In this document: positions 12,201 through 23,303 of the stretch, piece by piece
How positions within the stretch are numbered: the first letter of the stretch is position 1
Layout of the letters: the number at the start of each line of letters is the position of its first letter
NCBI GenBank assembly: GCA_018350325.1
Contig: JAEVLN010000005.1
Span: forward strand, 816,142-880,141
Origin: Globodera rostochiensis
Lineage: Eukaryota; Nematoda; Chromadorea; Rhabditida; Heteroderidae
Direction: 5' to 3'
DNA: 64,000 bases
Notes under the pieces: generated by a model
What the model saw: the letters and a program-made list of their open reading frames with translations, nothing else
Databases searched by the model: none
Told to the model about the DNA's origin: nothing
Program-made: the position numbers and the translations under genes

Positions 12201-15200
12201 TAAGAAATTTTGGCGTTCCGTTCCAGTCACTGCTCGACCTTTGTGTAGGCACGCACAACCTCTACCTGCGCAGACGTCAGCCCGACCTGCTCGAGGTGCA
12301 GCAAATGAAGCTGCAGGCGGACGAGCAGCGCAGGCGTCGAATGGTGGGAGATGGGATGTATAAAAATGATAATTGCCAGAGATGTCAAAAATCCCCGCCC
12401 GATCCCCGTTTTTTAAAAGTTGCATCCCCGAAATCGGATTATCCGCTGCAACCCTCTGGGTAGAGCCGAAGGCGCCTCCAAAAACAAATCGCAATTTTGC
12501 TAATGAAACGTGTAAATATAAGTTAAATTTTTTTTTTGTCAGGTTTAGAATTTGTTTTGATTGCTTTATTATAATAAAATAATGTGATTCTAGGAAATTA
12601 TCGTTTTTTCCAAAAACCGATCCTATTCTATTCTAATTTCAATCCCTTCATTAGACATTTCTATCAAACTCCGGTCATGACCTTTTAATTTCCGGTCAAT
12701 GACATGACAAGCTGACCTTTTGTTTTTCGGCTATTGAGTCCAGTTCATCCGGTCATCGAAACACTGGTTATTAGCTCCAATCAAGGGTAAAGACTTGTCT
12801 CGTGACTTGATGAAATTTTGACTAATTTCAAAAATGAAATTTATTTGAAGATTCGATAATTTAATTTAATTTTTACATTGTTAGGAAGAACAGACGCGTT
12901 TGCATCGTGAGCGCGAACAGCGCGCGCAGGCAGAGCAGGAGCGGGACCGATACCGCGTGGAGCTGAACCATCTGTCAGAGCAGTTAAGCGCCATGCAGGT
13001 GACCGATTGCACACTAATTTATGGAAATATTTCAAACAACTTTTATTTAAATTAAAAAAATGCTTTTAAACGCTTTTAGAGCGTCATTAAAAGTGCCGAG
13101 GAGACGCAAGTGTTGATCGCGGAACGCGCACGTCTCTCAGAACAGGAGGCCATTGAGCAGGCCCGACGCGCCAGTGAGGCCGAAGCCGAAGCGCAACGGG
13201 CCAAACTGTCCCAGCTGAGGGTTGGCGAAATTTTTGAATACAAATATTTCTTTCAAATAAAAAATAAAATTCAAAATTTTATTCGCTCCGTACGGCAATA
13301 GCGGCGACTCAGTTTTCTAATCAAATAAAAATTAGGCAGAGGAGACCAAAATGGTGTTGGAACGAAAAATGCGCGAGGCCGAAATGGTCGCACAGAAGCT
13401 GGCACTTCAACAACAACAGAAACAGCAGCAGCAACAACAACAACAGAATAATACCAATGGCATATCGGCAGTAACAGTTGGACAACAACAGGTGTTGTGG
13501 TTGTGTTGTTAATTTTGATCGGGACTCCGGCAACAAAAATTTACCCAGAATTCTGAAAAAAATCCCACCGACAATTACGGTATCTAAGTCCAAAGTATCC
13601 GGTCAATTGAATTTAGAAAATTCATTGATATATAGGTATTTAAAAAATTCATTTTTTGATTTTTACTTTCTTTTGGCATCATCCCGTGCCGTAGACTTTT
13701 AGTGTTTGTTAATTTTAGATCAATTAACAGGATTGAACTTGACCGGTCGGATCTTTCAGATAAAACTCATTTTTGGATCAACAAAATCACTGGTTGAACA
13801 ATTTGTCTAATACAGATGCCGCAGCCACCTCCGTACCAAGAGGCGGTCGAGAGCCGACAGCAGCAGCAGCCGATGGTTGTAAATGGTGGGGCCATGCCGT
13901 CTAACAGGCCAACAACGGCACAATCGCCGAAGAACGGGATGGCATCAAACAATTTGGTGAACAGTTGCGCCATTTTTGAAACCTCCGATTCGCAAAAAAA
14001 AAGTTTTTAATCATGATCCATCTTTCAAATAGGTCCGGGATGTGTCCGTTCTCATTTTTAAAATACGGAATTTTTTCATTAAAGAATAAAAATTATGACA
14101 CCCTAAATTTTTGGTCGAGTTGCCATCACTAGGTGGTAGCATTTTTAATTCCGTCTTTTTTCAAATTAAAAAATAAAAGTAATAATTTCTTTAAATTTTT
14201 AAAAATAATTCGCCGCTTTGTTTGTAAATGGGTATTTTCGTTAAGATCATCAGCACACAATCTCAACAAGTACAGCAATTGTACACTGGCAGTCAATATG
14301 AATTGGCCACAACAATGCCCGAATCGCGAACTTCAATTGCTGCCGAGCTTCAACACATTTATGCCGAATTGGAAATGTCCCGGTAGGGTAAAACTTTCGT
14401 AAATTTAATTAAACACAAAATTCTTTTTGCAACAGAAGCGAATACAACGAACGGAATCATTCGTTGCGCGAGCGTTTGGTCAATTTCCGTGCCGAGTTGG
14501 AATTGCTGAAGCGAGAGGGCACCGACACGGAGAACGATCGGCTGTTTGCCCAGAAAATGATCGCCGGCCACGGCTTCGACAAGTTTTCCACGCTGAGAAA
14601 GGTGACACAAACTTTTTAAGAAATCTATCGAATAAATATATATTTAAAAAGACAATTTTAGCCCTTTTGAACATTTAAAAATAGAATTTTTAAAAAATTT
14701 TTAGTCAAATTCAGCCGTTTGGCTGAGAACTTTGCATCGCAGTTGACTAAAAAAGTAAACATTTGTTCGTTTTTTAGTTTGTGTGTTTTTGAACATTTTT
14801 AAAGAAATTTTATGAAAATTCCACAAATCTTAATACTATTTAAATTCGAGTTTTGTTTGTGTGGCGTTCACAAATACTGTAGTGTAGAGCGAGCGGGATC
14901 GGGCTTTTAAGAAGAACCCGGGATTGGGATTAGTAAGCTGGCAGTTATAGGGAGAAAAATGATTCAAATCCCGGGCAAAAAAGCGGGAATAAAGGACAAA
15001 TTAAAGATTTGTAAATTTTGAAAAACCGGCACCATATAAGTAGAGGCCGGATTTTCAGGGGCTAAAAAAACGTGAAATAGGGACATATAATAGGGACTAC
15101 CGCTCTACTCCAGTTCACATTATGTGTTGTGTATTTACCTAACTTTTAATTTTTAATATGTCGCAATTATTTGTTGTTTGCTATTTTTGTATTAATTATA

Positions 15201-15298
15201 TTAGAGAATCAATTTACATTTTTTTTAATTTACAGAGCATCATCGGGTCGCCAAAATCACGCGTGAAAGTATTTGATGAATTGGCTCCAACGAATTAA
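9213..15298 (+). CDS. nfm-1: merlin (NF2/NFM-1) FERM protein, 14 exons, 635 aa
   Basis: Exons: 9213-9308, 9404-9532, 9924-10100, 10425-10694, 11799-11836, 11922-12084, 12227-12343, 12885-12998, 13080-13220, 13336-13491, 13816-13956, 14246-14382, 14436-14601, 15236-15298. All phases agree and give 635 residues (human merlin has 595). FERM lobe F1 is seen in VKVTTMDADLNEL and GLREIWYFGLCF; F2 in FLVKFFPESVKGELIQDL, LLASYAVQALYGD and LTADMWEEKI; F3 in LLGVSALGVGIFETDNK and LCVGTHNLYLRRR. Then come EVQQMK, a Glu/Arg/Gln-rich coiled coil, a Gln-rich tract, a PPPYQEAV (PPxY) motif and the ERM-type tail ending SPKSRVKVFDELAPTN, matching merlin's SAKSRVAFFEEL. It links membrane receptors to cortical actin and Hippo signalling. 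The intron after 12084 appears to be GC-AG. A hAT-like element lies in intron 4, and a degenerate one lies in the last intron. Confidence 0.93.
10721..11532. mobile_element. hAT-like element, 812 bp, word CCCCGGGGATC
   Basis: The tips TAGGGTAGG and CCTACCCTA are flanked by an exact 8-bp duplication GGTACAAG (10713-10720 and 11533-11540). Both ends carry arrays of CCGGGGATCCCCG-like words (to about 10850 and from about 11410). The interior has CACCCCTAAAGATGG at about 10857, a tRNA B-box-like GGTTCGAACTC at 10977-10987 and the GC hairpin module at 11217-11238. It lies in merlin intron 4. It is non-autonomous. Confidence 0.88.
14885..15107. mobile_element. degenerate hAT-like MITE, word CGGGATT
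   Basis: The tips TAGAGCGAGCGGGAT and (inverted) TAGAGCGGTAGTCCC enclose words of the CGGGATTGGG type. The flanking octamers CTGTAGTG and CTCCAGTT agree at only 5 of 8 positions, so the duplication is decayed or my border is slightly off. It lies in the last merlin intron. The same word array recurs at 21134-21260. Confidence 0.5.
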
Positions 15299-15788
15299 TA
15301 TATGATAATAAATCGCTTCCGATCGAAGGTCGAATGGTCCGATTTTCGAATGTTTTATAACTTTCTTTAAGCTCAACCGATTTGGTCAACTAAATAATGT
15401 TTCTTTAAGCTTCGCAATTGGGCACAGCTTAAAAATATTATGACCTAATTAAATAATCAAAAAATAGCCATTTTTGGCTTTTCTGGCCATAACTTTGTTG
15501 GGCGGTTTTTGACCAACCGATAAGCTTCTGTTTACAGATGCTTCTAAATGCTTTCTTTGCATATGATTTGACCAAATTGTATAAAACATTCGATCTTCGG
15601 ACCGGTCGCAGAAAAATATAGGTTTTATATATTTTTATTATTTTCTTTTAAACATTTTCAAATTTACGCAAAATCTTTGAATTTGGCTTACTTTCCATAC
15701 TTTTGGAATTTGCTTTTGTGCCTTTTTGGGAGTCGTCCAACTGGGCGCCAGAGACCTTTGAACTTCTTTAACTCTTCTTGATTCCAAA
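15299..15788. repeat. left arm of an imperfect inverted repeat
   Basis: Sequence at about 15480-15788 is an imperfect inverted copy of about 16820-17110. For example, CCAACTGGGCGCCAG here corresponds to CTGGTGCCCAGTTG there, and AACTCTTCTTG to CAAGAAGAGTT. The hAT element at 15789-16811 sits between the arms. No gene seen in 15299-15480. Confidence 0.5.
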
Positions 15789-16811
15789 CAGGGCTGCACG
15801 AAATTTCGTTTCGTTTTCGTGTTTTTCGTCGTTTTCGTGGTTTTTTGGGTTTCGTTTTCGTGTTTCGTTTTCGTCCTAGAATTTTTTTTCGTTTCGTTTT
15901 CGTTTTCGAAAATAAAAAATAGTATTTTTCGTTTCGTTTTCGTTTTCGAAAATGAAAAATTTTACGAAAAAATCGAAAAAAAGTACACCCCTAAAGAATG
16001 GACTTTAGAAGATAATTTTAATTTTATGAGAGATAATCTAGTGTGTTGGACACCACAATACATCGTGGTGTAGTGGTTAGTGTTGAGCTCATTCGGGTTA
16101 TCATTTGTCAGGTTCGATTCCACGGACCTGCGACTCTCTTTTATGAATCTTTAGTGCAGAAATTTGTTCTTAAAAACAATTTAAAAAGTTTTAAAATTAT
16201 TTTACACTTTTAAAAATAAATATTTCGAACTTTCCTTTATAACTTACACAAACGTATGCTTTTTTCTTAATTTTCATTCAAAACCAACGAAACATTATGA
16301 ATTTTTGGATCAATTTTCATATCAAAAACCGATCAAATTTAAAAAATTTCTCGGCGGTGCCTATCGGCACCGCCGACTCCCCCTGTATTTGCAGAGGTGC
16401 CAACTCTATGGCATCGGGTCAAAAATATTGATTTTTATAGTTATTTTTCTTAAAGAATCTTCAAAAAAATGCTTTTTTGAAAGGTGGTGGGTGGGTCGGC
16501 ACTGCCGATAGGCGCCGCTAAATTTTTGAAGATCAAGTAGCACTATTTTCGGGAAATTCTCATTTTCAAAAAATAAGAAATTTTCACAAAATTCTAAATA
16601 TGGCAAAATTGTGGCATTTGCCATAAAAATAGGGCACAAATTTTCGTGTTTTTCGTTTTCGTTTCGTACGAAAACGTATATTTTTTCGTTTTCGTGTTTC
16701 GTTTTCGTCCTAGAATTTTTTTTCGTTTCGTGTTTCGGTTTCGTCCTAAAAAATTTTTTTCGTTTCGTTTTCGTTTTCGAAAATGAAAAATCCTGTTTTC
16801 GTGCAGCCCTG
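15789..16811. mobile_element. hAT-like element, 1,023 bp, word TTTCG/TTTTCG
   Basis: The tips CAGGGCTGCACGAAA and TTTTCGTGCAGCCCTG are flanked by an exact 8-bp duplication ATTCCAAA (15781-15788, 16812-16819). Arrays of CGTTTTCGTTTCG words extend about 180 bp from each end. The interior holds CACCCCTAAAGAATGG (about 15985), a tRNA-like A box TGGTGTAGTGG (16066-16076) with B box GGTTCGATTCC (16111-16121) at tRNA-like spacing, and two GC hairpin modules in opposite orientation (16353-16374 and 16498-16518). No transposase frame. Confidence 0.9.
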
Positions 16812-16819
16812 ATTCCAAA

Positions 16820-17516
16820 TCAACCTAAACAAATTTAGTACCAATCAAAGCTTTTGTTGGGTTTTGTAGTTTTGTATTCAAATCAAATGTTGTGATTAAA
16901 TTCTTTCTTATAATCGAAAATTACCAAAAATCTATGGTTTTTGCTCTTCACATCATAACTTATTAATGATCGTTTAGTCTAGATAATAGCTTCTAAACAT
17001 ATAAAGCTTTTGATTGGTACCAATTTTATTGGTTGGTTCCAAGAAGAGTTATGGCACCTTAAACGACGCTGGTGCCCAGTTGCCCCAATCGTGCCTTTTT
17101 GATCAGAAATCAAAAACTGCTTCTTCAATTATATTTCTTGCCATTACAACCATTTAATGATAAACATTCCTTTTATTTGTACACATTATGCCAATATTTT
17201 TGCCACACGCAAATTTTGTTTTTTCTTTAAAAAATGGTAAATTTATTTTAAAAGAGGGCACCAAGAAGTTTACTTTACATAGAAAAATTTAAATGATGAG
17301 TAAAATACCAAAATAACCCGACACGAATTGCTTAAACCCAAAATTACAGTCCCGGACTTTTCGACAGTGCACAAATATTCAAAAAATTAAAGTTAATTTA
17401 ATTTTCAAAAAAAAATTTATTTGTAAGTCAATATTCGAAAGATTGTTTTACCCTTATTATTCCGATTCTAAAGAGGCATGGGAGCAGAAGACTACTGAAA
17501 AAATTTATTTGAAATT
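16820..17516. repeat. right arm of the imperfect inverted repeat, then spacer
   Basis: 16820-17110 pairs imperfectly with 15480-15788, including CAAGAAGAGTTATGGCACC and GGTGCCCAGTTGCCCCAATC. 17110-17516 is AT-rich with nothing recognised. Confidence 0.45.
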
Positions 17517-17923
17517 TCAATTACCTAACTTTAATTTTTGGATATTTGTTGTACTAATCGAAAAATTCGCAGTCAAAGCGTCCGCTTCTGTCGAAATTGG
17601 CACGGGAATATTTGTTTCAGCCCTTTTGAAAGCTTTAAAATCGGCTGTTGCGATTTTGGCTCGTTCCAAAGCTCGCAAAACGAAATTAAAGTTTCTCCCC
17701 GAAAGGTCAATGCCGCGCAATATTTCGTTCAAATTTCCCATCATTTCTTCAAAATTGGGCTTCTTTGCTTCACTTTGATTGGATTTCCACCAATCGTTGT
17801 ACGCTTTCTCCCATTCACTGCGCAATTGATCAATTTCCTCCCATTTTTGATCATTTCCAATTTTGTGAAGGTCTTATTTCAGCAGAATCCATTCGTCCAG
17901 TTTTCATATATTAAATCTGCATA

Positions 17924-18649
17924 CCGTATATACTGTTTTAATTCCACACCCTCTGATAATTCCACACCCTCTAATAATTCCGCACTTTCTGAGAAGGTTG
18001 AAAAATAATTCCACACCCTCTAATAATTCCACACCCTCTAATAAACCCCCCCCCCCATTTAAGATTTGAATCCAATTTTATCACCTTTTTCCACTGGGTA
18101 AAATTTGACGAGATGTAACGGGAAAGGAATAAGGATAAAACTATGATGTTCTAAATTTCAAAAAATAATTCATCATCTTCGCCAACACCGCCAAGCTCTA
18201 TTCTCATCTTCGGATAATCCCGCTTCTTCCTCATGCTTTCTTAAGGAATTTTTTCGGAAAAAGTTGGATTTTAGGGGTGCATTTTTGAAAATTTGAAATC
18301 TCAATCTTTAGGGGGTGCAATTTTTAAGTTTATTGCATTTTAAGGAATTTTTTCGGAAAAAGTTGGATTTTAGGGGTGCATTTTTGAAAATTTGAAATCT
18401 CAATCTTTAGGGGGTGCAATTTTTAAGTTCATTTTATGCTTTTTTCTCAAAAAAATTTTCGCCAGCTGAAGTATGGAAAAAGTGGAGAATTTTCGTGATA
18501 GCTGAACATATCGCCAAACAGTTGAAAAATAATTCCACACCCTCTGATAATTCCACACCCTCTGATAATTCCACACCCTCTAATAATTCCGCCCTTTCTG
18601 AGGAGGTTGAAAAATAATTCCACATGTGGAATTAAAACAGTATATACGG
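17924..18649. mobile_element. TA-target TIR element, CCGTAT family, 726 bp
   Basis: The ends are CCGTATATACTGTTTTAATT and its inverse, with TA at 17922-17923 and 18650-18651. Next to the ends are iterated AATTCCACACCCTCTAAT words. The interior has a tandem duplication of about 95 bp (18239-18430) containing TTTTAGGGGTGCATTTTTG. The paralogous uninterrupted sequence at 48552-48575 (ATTGGAATTATGCAAATTTA) corresponds to the empty site. Confidence 0.85.
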
Positions 18650-19335
18650 TAAACCCAATTAATTTTTTGCAGCATTTGTTCAATTTCCTCAATAATTTCA
18701 GGAATAATTTGTTGCAAATCTGTACAATTAAATTTGTTTGTTAATAAATCGACACAAATTATGATAACAATTTTTTCAATTATTTAAATAAGCTCATTAA
18801 ATTGTTCTAACTACCGTTTATTGGGTTGAAATCGACTTTTGGAGTTTTGTCATTAAACAAATCTTTGCCAACAAGGTATTTTTTGATTTCATTTTCTTTT
18901 CTAAGTATTTTATGTAATTAGTATTTATAATTTATTTAATTTATTTTTTCTTACTGCTTCTCTTTGCATAATTCCTTTTTCTTCAAAAAATTGTCAATTG
19001 AAACTTCAATCGATTCAACCTTTAGAACTCTTTTTATCATTGTCTTAGCCATTCGAATTAAATTGCCATTTTCAACCAACTTTTCAATGTTTGGAATATT
19101 TTTTATATTCGCCATTTTCAACAAATCGCTAACAAAATATGCCAAAGCGCAAAATTCATTTTTAATTTTATTTTTCAATAGGCTCTTCTGGTTGGTTTAA
19201 ACGTTTAAAAATTCTTTTTAAATCCGATGAATTGAGAAAAATGCGGAAATTATTGTCCATTTCGCCAAGCTTCTTTGCCATTTTCAAAATTTCATAAAAT
19301 GTTGGCGGATCATGGAACAATGCAAGCAGAAGGTC

Positions 19336-19861
19336 GGTTCTTCTTTGTTATGTGTCAACAAAAAAAAATGTTTTTTAAATTAATAAAAAGCTGTTTATAG
19401 GGGTTTTTGGGGTCGTAGAATCCGAATCTGACCTTCTTTTCGACCGAACCCGAGTTCGAACAAATTTATAAAAATTTTTTTTCGCATTTTTAAATTAAAT
19501 CTGCGTTTAATTTTGACGCCATTCGATCCGTTCGTTCTCAGCAGGACTTGAGGCAATGCACGAATATTTGCTTGTTGTTGACTCCAGATTGATAACAAAG
19601 TTAAATGACCTTTACCTCTCGATCTCGCTGACCTTTGCAATAGATGATAAGGCAATAAAATAATGAGAGATGGGGTGGACAACCAATTCCTCTTTTGCCA
19701 TTTTCCGCAATATGGCCCTGAACTATGACTCCCTAATTGCCCAAGTCCCAGATGAAAATTGAAGGTCAGATTCGGATTCTACGACCCCAAAAACCCCTAT
19801 AAACAGCTTTTTATTAATTTAAAAAACATTTTTTTTTGTTGACACATAACAAAGAAGAACC
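19336..19861. mobile_element. TIR element, about 100-bp inverted repeats, 8-bp TSD
   Basis: Nearly perfect inverted repeats of about 100 bp (19336-19436 and 19764-19861), tip GGTTCTTCTTTGTTATGTG, are flanked by an exact 8-bp duplication AGAAGGTC (19328-19335, 19862-19869). It interrupts the coding frame of the degraded gene; removing it and one duplication rejoins LDDMDLL to LALFHDPP. An 8-bp duplication fits hAT or P-type elements. There is no transposase and no subterminal word array, unlike its neighbours. Confidence 0.85.
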
Positions 19862-21068
19862 AGAAGGTCCATGTCATCGAGCTAAGAAGTTTATTTGAGA
19901 AACAAAATAATACTATTTTATGTCGCATTTTAATTTGTCAACAAATGTTGTTTAAGTGATATTTTTGATTTAGTTTAGAATAAGTGAACATTACCGCTAT
20001 AATAGAGCCGTCGTTAAACGGCGAATAGCGAAAAATAAAAAATTTGTAATAGCCCGCGTCTGTTTGATTGTTTAAGTTGCGCCTTTCCCATCCATTCTTT
20101 ATACCCCTAATTCTTTGCTGCCCAACCAATTCATTAAGTTTTGTTAATTTATCTTTTTCTATTCGTTCCCTTTTCTTCGTCGCTTTGGCCATTCGTTTCA
20201 ATTCTCTGTCAAATTGTTGGCGAAAAGTGCCATTCGAATTGGCGTCATTTAATTCAAATTCCGCTTCATTTAATAACTATGGTTCATCAGAACCTCGGAA
20301 CCATCTTTTCAAGCTGTACTCGTACCTTTTACTTTCGTTCGGGTCAAAAAAGAACTTCGAAATTTCACTTAAACTTTTTATAACAAAAAGAAATGTTCCA
20401 TTATAAATATGGCGACGTTTGAATAGCTTCACTGCGGGCAATGAGTCAATACCTTGAACAAATTAGAGATGATCGCGGGTTGGGCTTTTCATCTCCGCCG
20501 CCCAAAAAGAATTTGTGTAAACCCCCGGGATTGGAAATTCCGAAATTTTTGAGGATGGCAAATCTCGACCCCACAACTAAAATTTTCCCCAACAAACTCC
20601 CCAAGTTCCAGTGCGGCGAGGCTATTTTTTCAACTTTAGAGGAGTTACTAAATTCTTTTCTTTAAGATTTCGCATACTTCAAAAGCCCGAATAAATGCAT
20701 AATTTGCAATTTAAAAAATATTATTGGTTGGGCAAGGTACCTCTCTTTACCTTCGACGTAGACTCGGAATAAATATTCATACAAAAATGTCCAAATATTT
20801 GCGGAATTTGTGGCATTCAGTCCGCTCATACTCTTCTTTAAATTGTTCGAGATTTTGGCACATTGCCAATGCTGTCTCATCAAATACAGAACGCCAAGAT
20901 ACGCTTCATATTTATGTGTTAAATCTTCAATCCTCTCATCAACAGTTATTCCATGTCCATGATTGATAATCTTCATTTTATTATTTTCTGCCATTTCTTT
21001 GCAAAATTGCCCAAAATTTGATGGATTTTTTACAAAATCGAGGAATTTATCGTCTAATTTAGGAGATA

Positions 21069-21481
21069 CTAAAATAATAAATATTTCGGCAACTAAAACT
21101 CACAAAGTTCACCAATTCGTTTGCAATTGTAAGGGGGAGAAAGGCCGGTATCGGGACTAGCCCGGCTTAAGGGCATCGGGATTAGCCGGGATTGAAAAAC
21201 ACTGGATAGGCATTTACTTTTGTAGTCGGGATTGGGATTGAAAACACGGGATCGTGATCAAGTGGAAATGATTCCAAAAATGGAAAGGAATTGATGGGTT
21301 AGGTAATATGTATGGATCATACGGTCCAGACTCAAAATCGAACGAAATATATACCAATCGACTCCTCTCGGTCTGCAATGTAAGAATCCGAAAAAAATTT
21401 TGTTGGGCAACTATTCCCTGAAGAGTTACAGACCTGGGACTGAAGTTCTTTTGACTGGGGACTCAGTTGTACACTGATAAG
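21069..21481. other. spacer with partial CGGGATT word array
   Basis: 21134-21260 carries repeated CGGGATTGGGATT-type words like the element at 14885, but I cannot define two ends. The rest is AT-rich with nothing recognised. Confidence 0.4.
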
Positions 21482-22060
21482 CAGGGCTTCTACTTTTAGG
21501 CACAAAAAATTGCAAAATAGGCGCCTAAATAGGCACAAAAAAGTTCTAAAATAGTCATGAAATAGGCACAAAAATCCTTAAATAGGCACAAAAATAGGCA
21601 AATAAAATTTTTTACAGAAGAAAAGCGATCATTTCTGCTTTTTGCAGTTACAAATCATAAATGTTTCGATATTTTCCGGCGTAAAGCGCATCCGATTGTC
21701 TTATTATGTCCAAAAAACACATTGAAAATGTGAATTTTAAAATAGCGCGATTTTCACTAACTTTCAACGAGTGTGAGATTGCATGATTGCAATTTTTCAA
21801 TCGCTCCAGGTATGCCTTTATTTTTGGCATTTTTTGCAAAATATCTCAAAATCCTAAAAAAGTCGCCAAAAATGCCGAAATAGGCACAAAAATGTCGAAA
21901 TAGGCATTAGGCACAAAAACCTCAAAATAGGCATAAATAGGCATTATAAGTCCACTCTAGAAGCTCTAAATAAAGCTAAAAACATGTTTTTCGTGCTTAA
22001 CTCACTTTGCCAAGTTCGCAGAAAAAAAAAATAGGCATTTGCCTAAAAGTAGCAGCCCTG
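21482..22060. mobile_element. hAT-like element, 579 bp, word TAGGCACAAAAA
   Basis: The tips CAGGGCTTCTACTTTTAGGC and GCCTAAAAGTAGCAGCCCTG are flanked by an exact 8-bp duplication CTGATAAG (21474-21481, 22061-22068). ATAGGCACAAAAAT words are iterated from both ends. The middle has no coding capacity and no obvious tRNA-like or GC hairpin module. Confidence 0.9.
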
Positions 22061-22068
22061 CTGATAAG

Positions 22069-22319
22069 TAACAAAAGCCGGATATAATAATGAAAGGCCG
22101 TGTAACGGCCCGCCAACAGCGAGCATGCGATGACGGAGCAAGTAGTGGGGCGAGACGGAGGGCGGAGGAAGAAGTCTGACGAGCGCCACTGGGGGGCGAG
22201 CGCGCGGGGACCCGCGGAGCGGCCGCGCGCGAGACCCCCAGCCGGGTCACGCGCGGACTTCTTCCGGAGTCTCGCCCCACCAACTAGCCGAAGTAGTCGA
22301 GTGTGCGGTACTTTGGCTA
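22069..22319. repeat. very GC-rich foldback segment
   Basis: About 22086-22300 is strikingly GC-rich against a background of roughly one-third GC. GTGGGGCGAGAC near 22145 pairs with GTCTCGCCCCAC near 22270, and GAAGAAGTC with GACTTCTTC, so the segment can fold on itself. Its left edge (TGAAAGGCCG ... CGGCCCG) resembles 52680-52710 and 61490-61515. Function unknown. Confidence 0.6.
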
Positions 22320-22327
22320 CTATTTTC

Positions 22328-23280
22328 TAGTGCTGCACGAGAGTCTCGATATCGAGTGTCAACTCGAGAAAAGTCTCGAGTTTTTTGGGTCTCGGGCTTG
22401 AGTCTCGCGTATTTAGTCTCGATTTTCGAGACTTTTTTACACCCCTAAAGATGGCCTTTTTAATGAAAATTCATTACAGAATTCTGAGCTTAAATATTTA
22501 AAAAATGCATAATTAATACCTTTTACACAATTTCCCATAAATCTTTTGTGGCTTTGTGGGTTAAACTCTGTATTTCCCTTATCCAGAGGTTCTATCCCCG
22601 TGTGGAACACCCTTTTATTCTTTTAATTAAATACCTAATTACTATTTTTTTCCAGATTTTTAGTCAAAAAACAAAACACATCACGCAGAAAAACGTTATA
22701 TGGTTATTTTTTTTACAAATTTAGTTTTAAAGATGGTGTGCCCCCCCCCCATTTTTCAAAAAATAAAGCTACCGTGTTTTTTGAATTTTGGTTGAAAAAT
22801 CTCTTAACAAAACGAGTTATTAAAAATTCAAAATTTTCTCGGCGGTGCCTGTCGGCACCGCCGACCCCCCCCCCCCCAGAAGAAAAGTAGAATTCTCAAA
22901 AAAATTTGCTTAAATGCAATAAAAACGGAAAATTTATCCCTAAAAACCGAACATTTTTTCGAAAACTCCTTATCAAAAACGCAATAAAAAGGGGAAAATG
23001 CACCCTTAAAAACAAAAATTCTGTGCACACCATCTTTTCTTTTAAACCGATTATTTTTAGCCAAAATCAAGATAAAAAATCATTAGATTTGGTCTAAAAT
23101 TGAGTTTATCTTAAAAAATTATGACATTTTTGAAGTAATTAAAAATTTTACGAAAAAGCCTCGATATCGAGTATCGACTCGAGAAAAGTCTCGGGTTTTT
23201 TGGGTCTCGGGCTCGAGTTTCGAGGTAAAGTATCGGGCTCGGGCTCGAGTTCGAGAAATTTTGGGTCTCGTGCAGCACTA
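22328..23280. mobile_element. hAT-like element, 953 bp, word GTCTCGAG
   Basis: The tips TAGTGCTGCACGAGAGTCTC and TCTCGTGCAGCACTA are flanked by an exact 8-bp duplication CTATTTTC (22320-22327, 23281-23288). CTCGAGA/GTCTCG words are iterated at both ends. The interior has ACACCCCTAAAGATGG (about 22440), a tRNA-like A box TGGCTTTGTGG (22549-22559) with B box-like GGTTCTATCCC (22588-22598), and one GC hairpin module (22841-22862). The tip is nearly the same as that of the element at 15789. Confidence 0.88.
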
Positions 23281-23303
23281 CTATTTTCCACGTTACTGTC
23301 TAA

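Larger units (their letters stand above)
17517..21068 (-). pseudogene. degraded multi-exon gene of unrecognised family
   Basis: Minus-strand exon-like blocks run from 21068 down to 17517. 21068-20751 reads LDDKFLDFVKNPSNF and HKYEAYLGVLYLMRQHWQ. 20621-20453 reads SPHWNLGSLLGKILVVG. About 20450-19998 reads YEYSLKRWFRGSDEP, stop, then LLNEAEFEL, RMAKATKKRERIEK and YYKFFIFRYSPFNDGS. About 19888-19180 reads LLLALFHDPPTFYEILKMAK and NSSDLKRIFKRLNQPEEPIEK with one insertion. About 19178-18951 reads EFCALAYFVSDLL. About 17825-17517 reads WEKAYNDWWKSNQSEAKK and LERAKIATADFKAFKRAET. It carries an in-frame TAG (near 20280), frame breaks near 19170 and 20450, a 526-bp TIR element inside an exon and an 726-bp element at 17924. 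Related fragments lie at 26435-26680, 28660-29540 and 47767-48740. I do not recognise the protein family. Confidence 0.6.

Noticed and set aside
16066..16135. Intact tRNA gene inside the element at 15789
   Set aside because: A and B boxes are present, but the T-stem and acceptor stem do not pair well, so I call it tRNA-like only.
22130..22330. Arg-rich protein encoded in the GC-rich island
   Set aside because: Open frames there are a by-product of high GC content; the self-complementary structure explains the sequence better.
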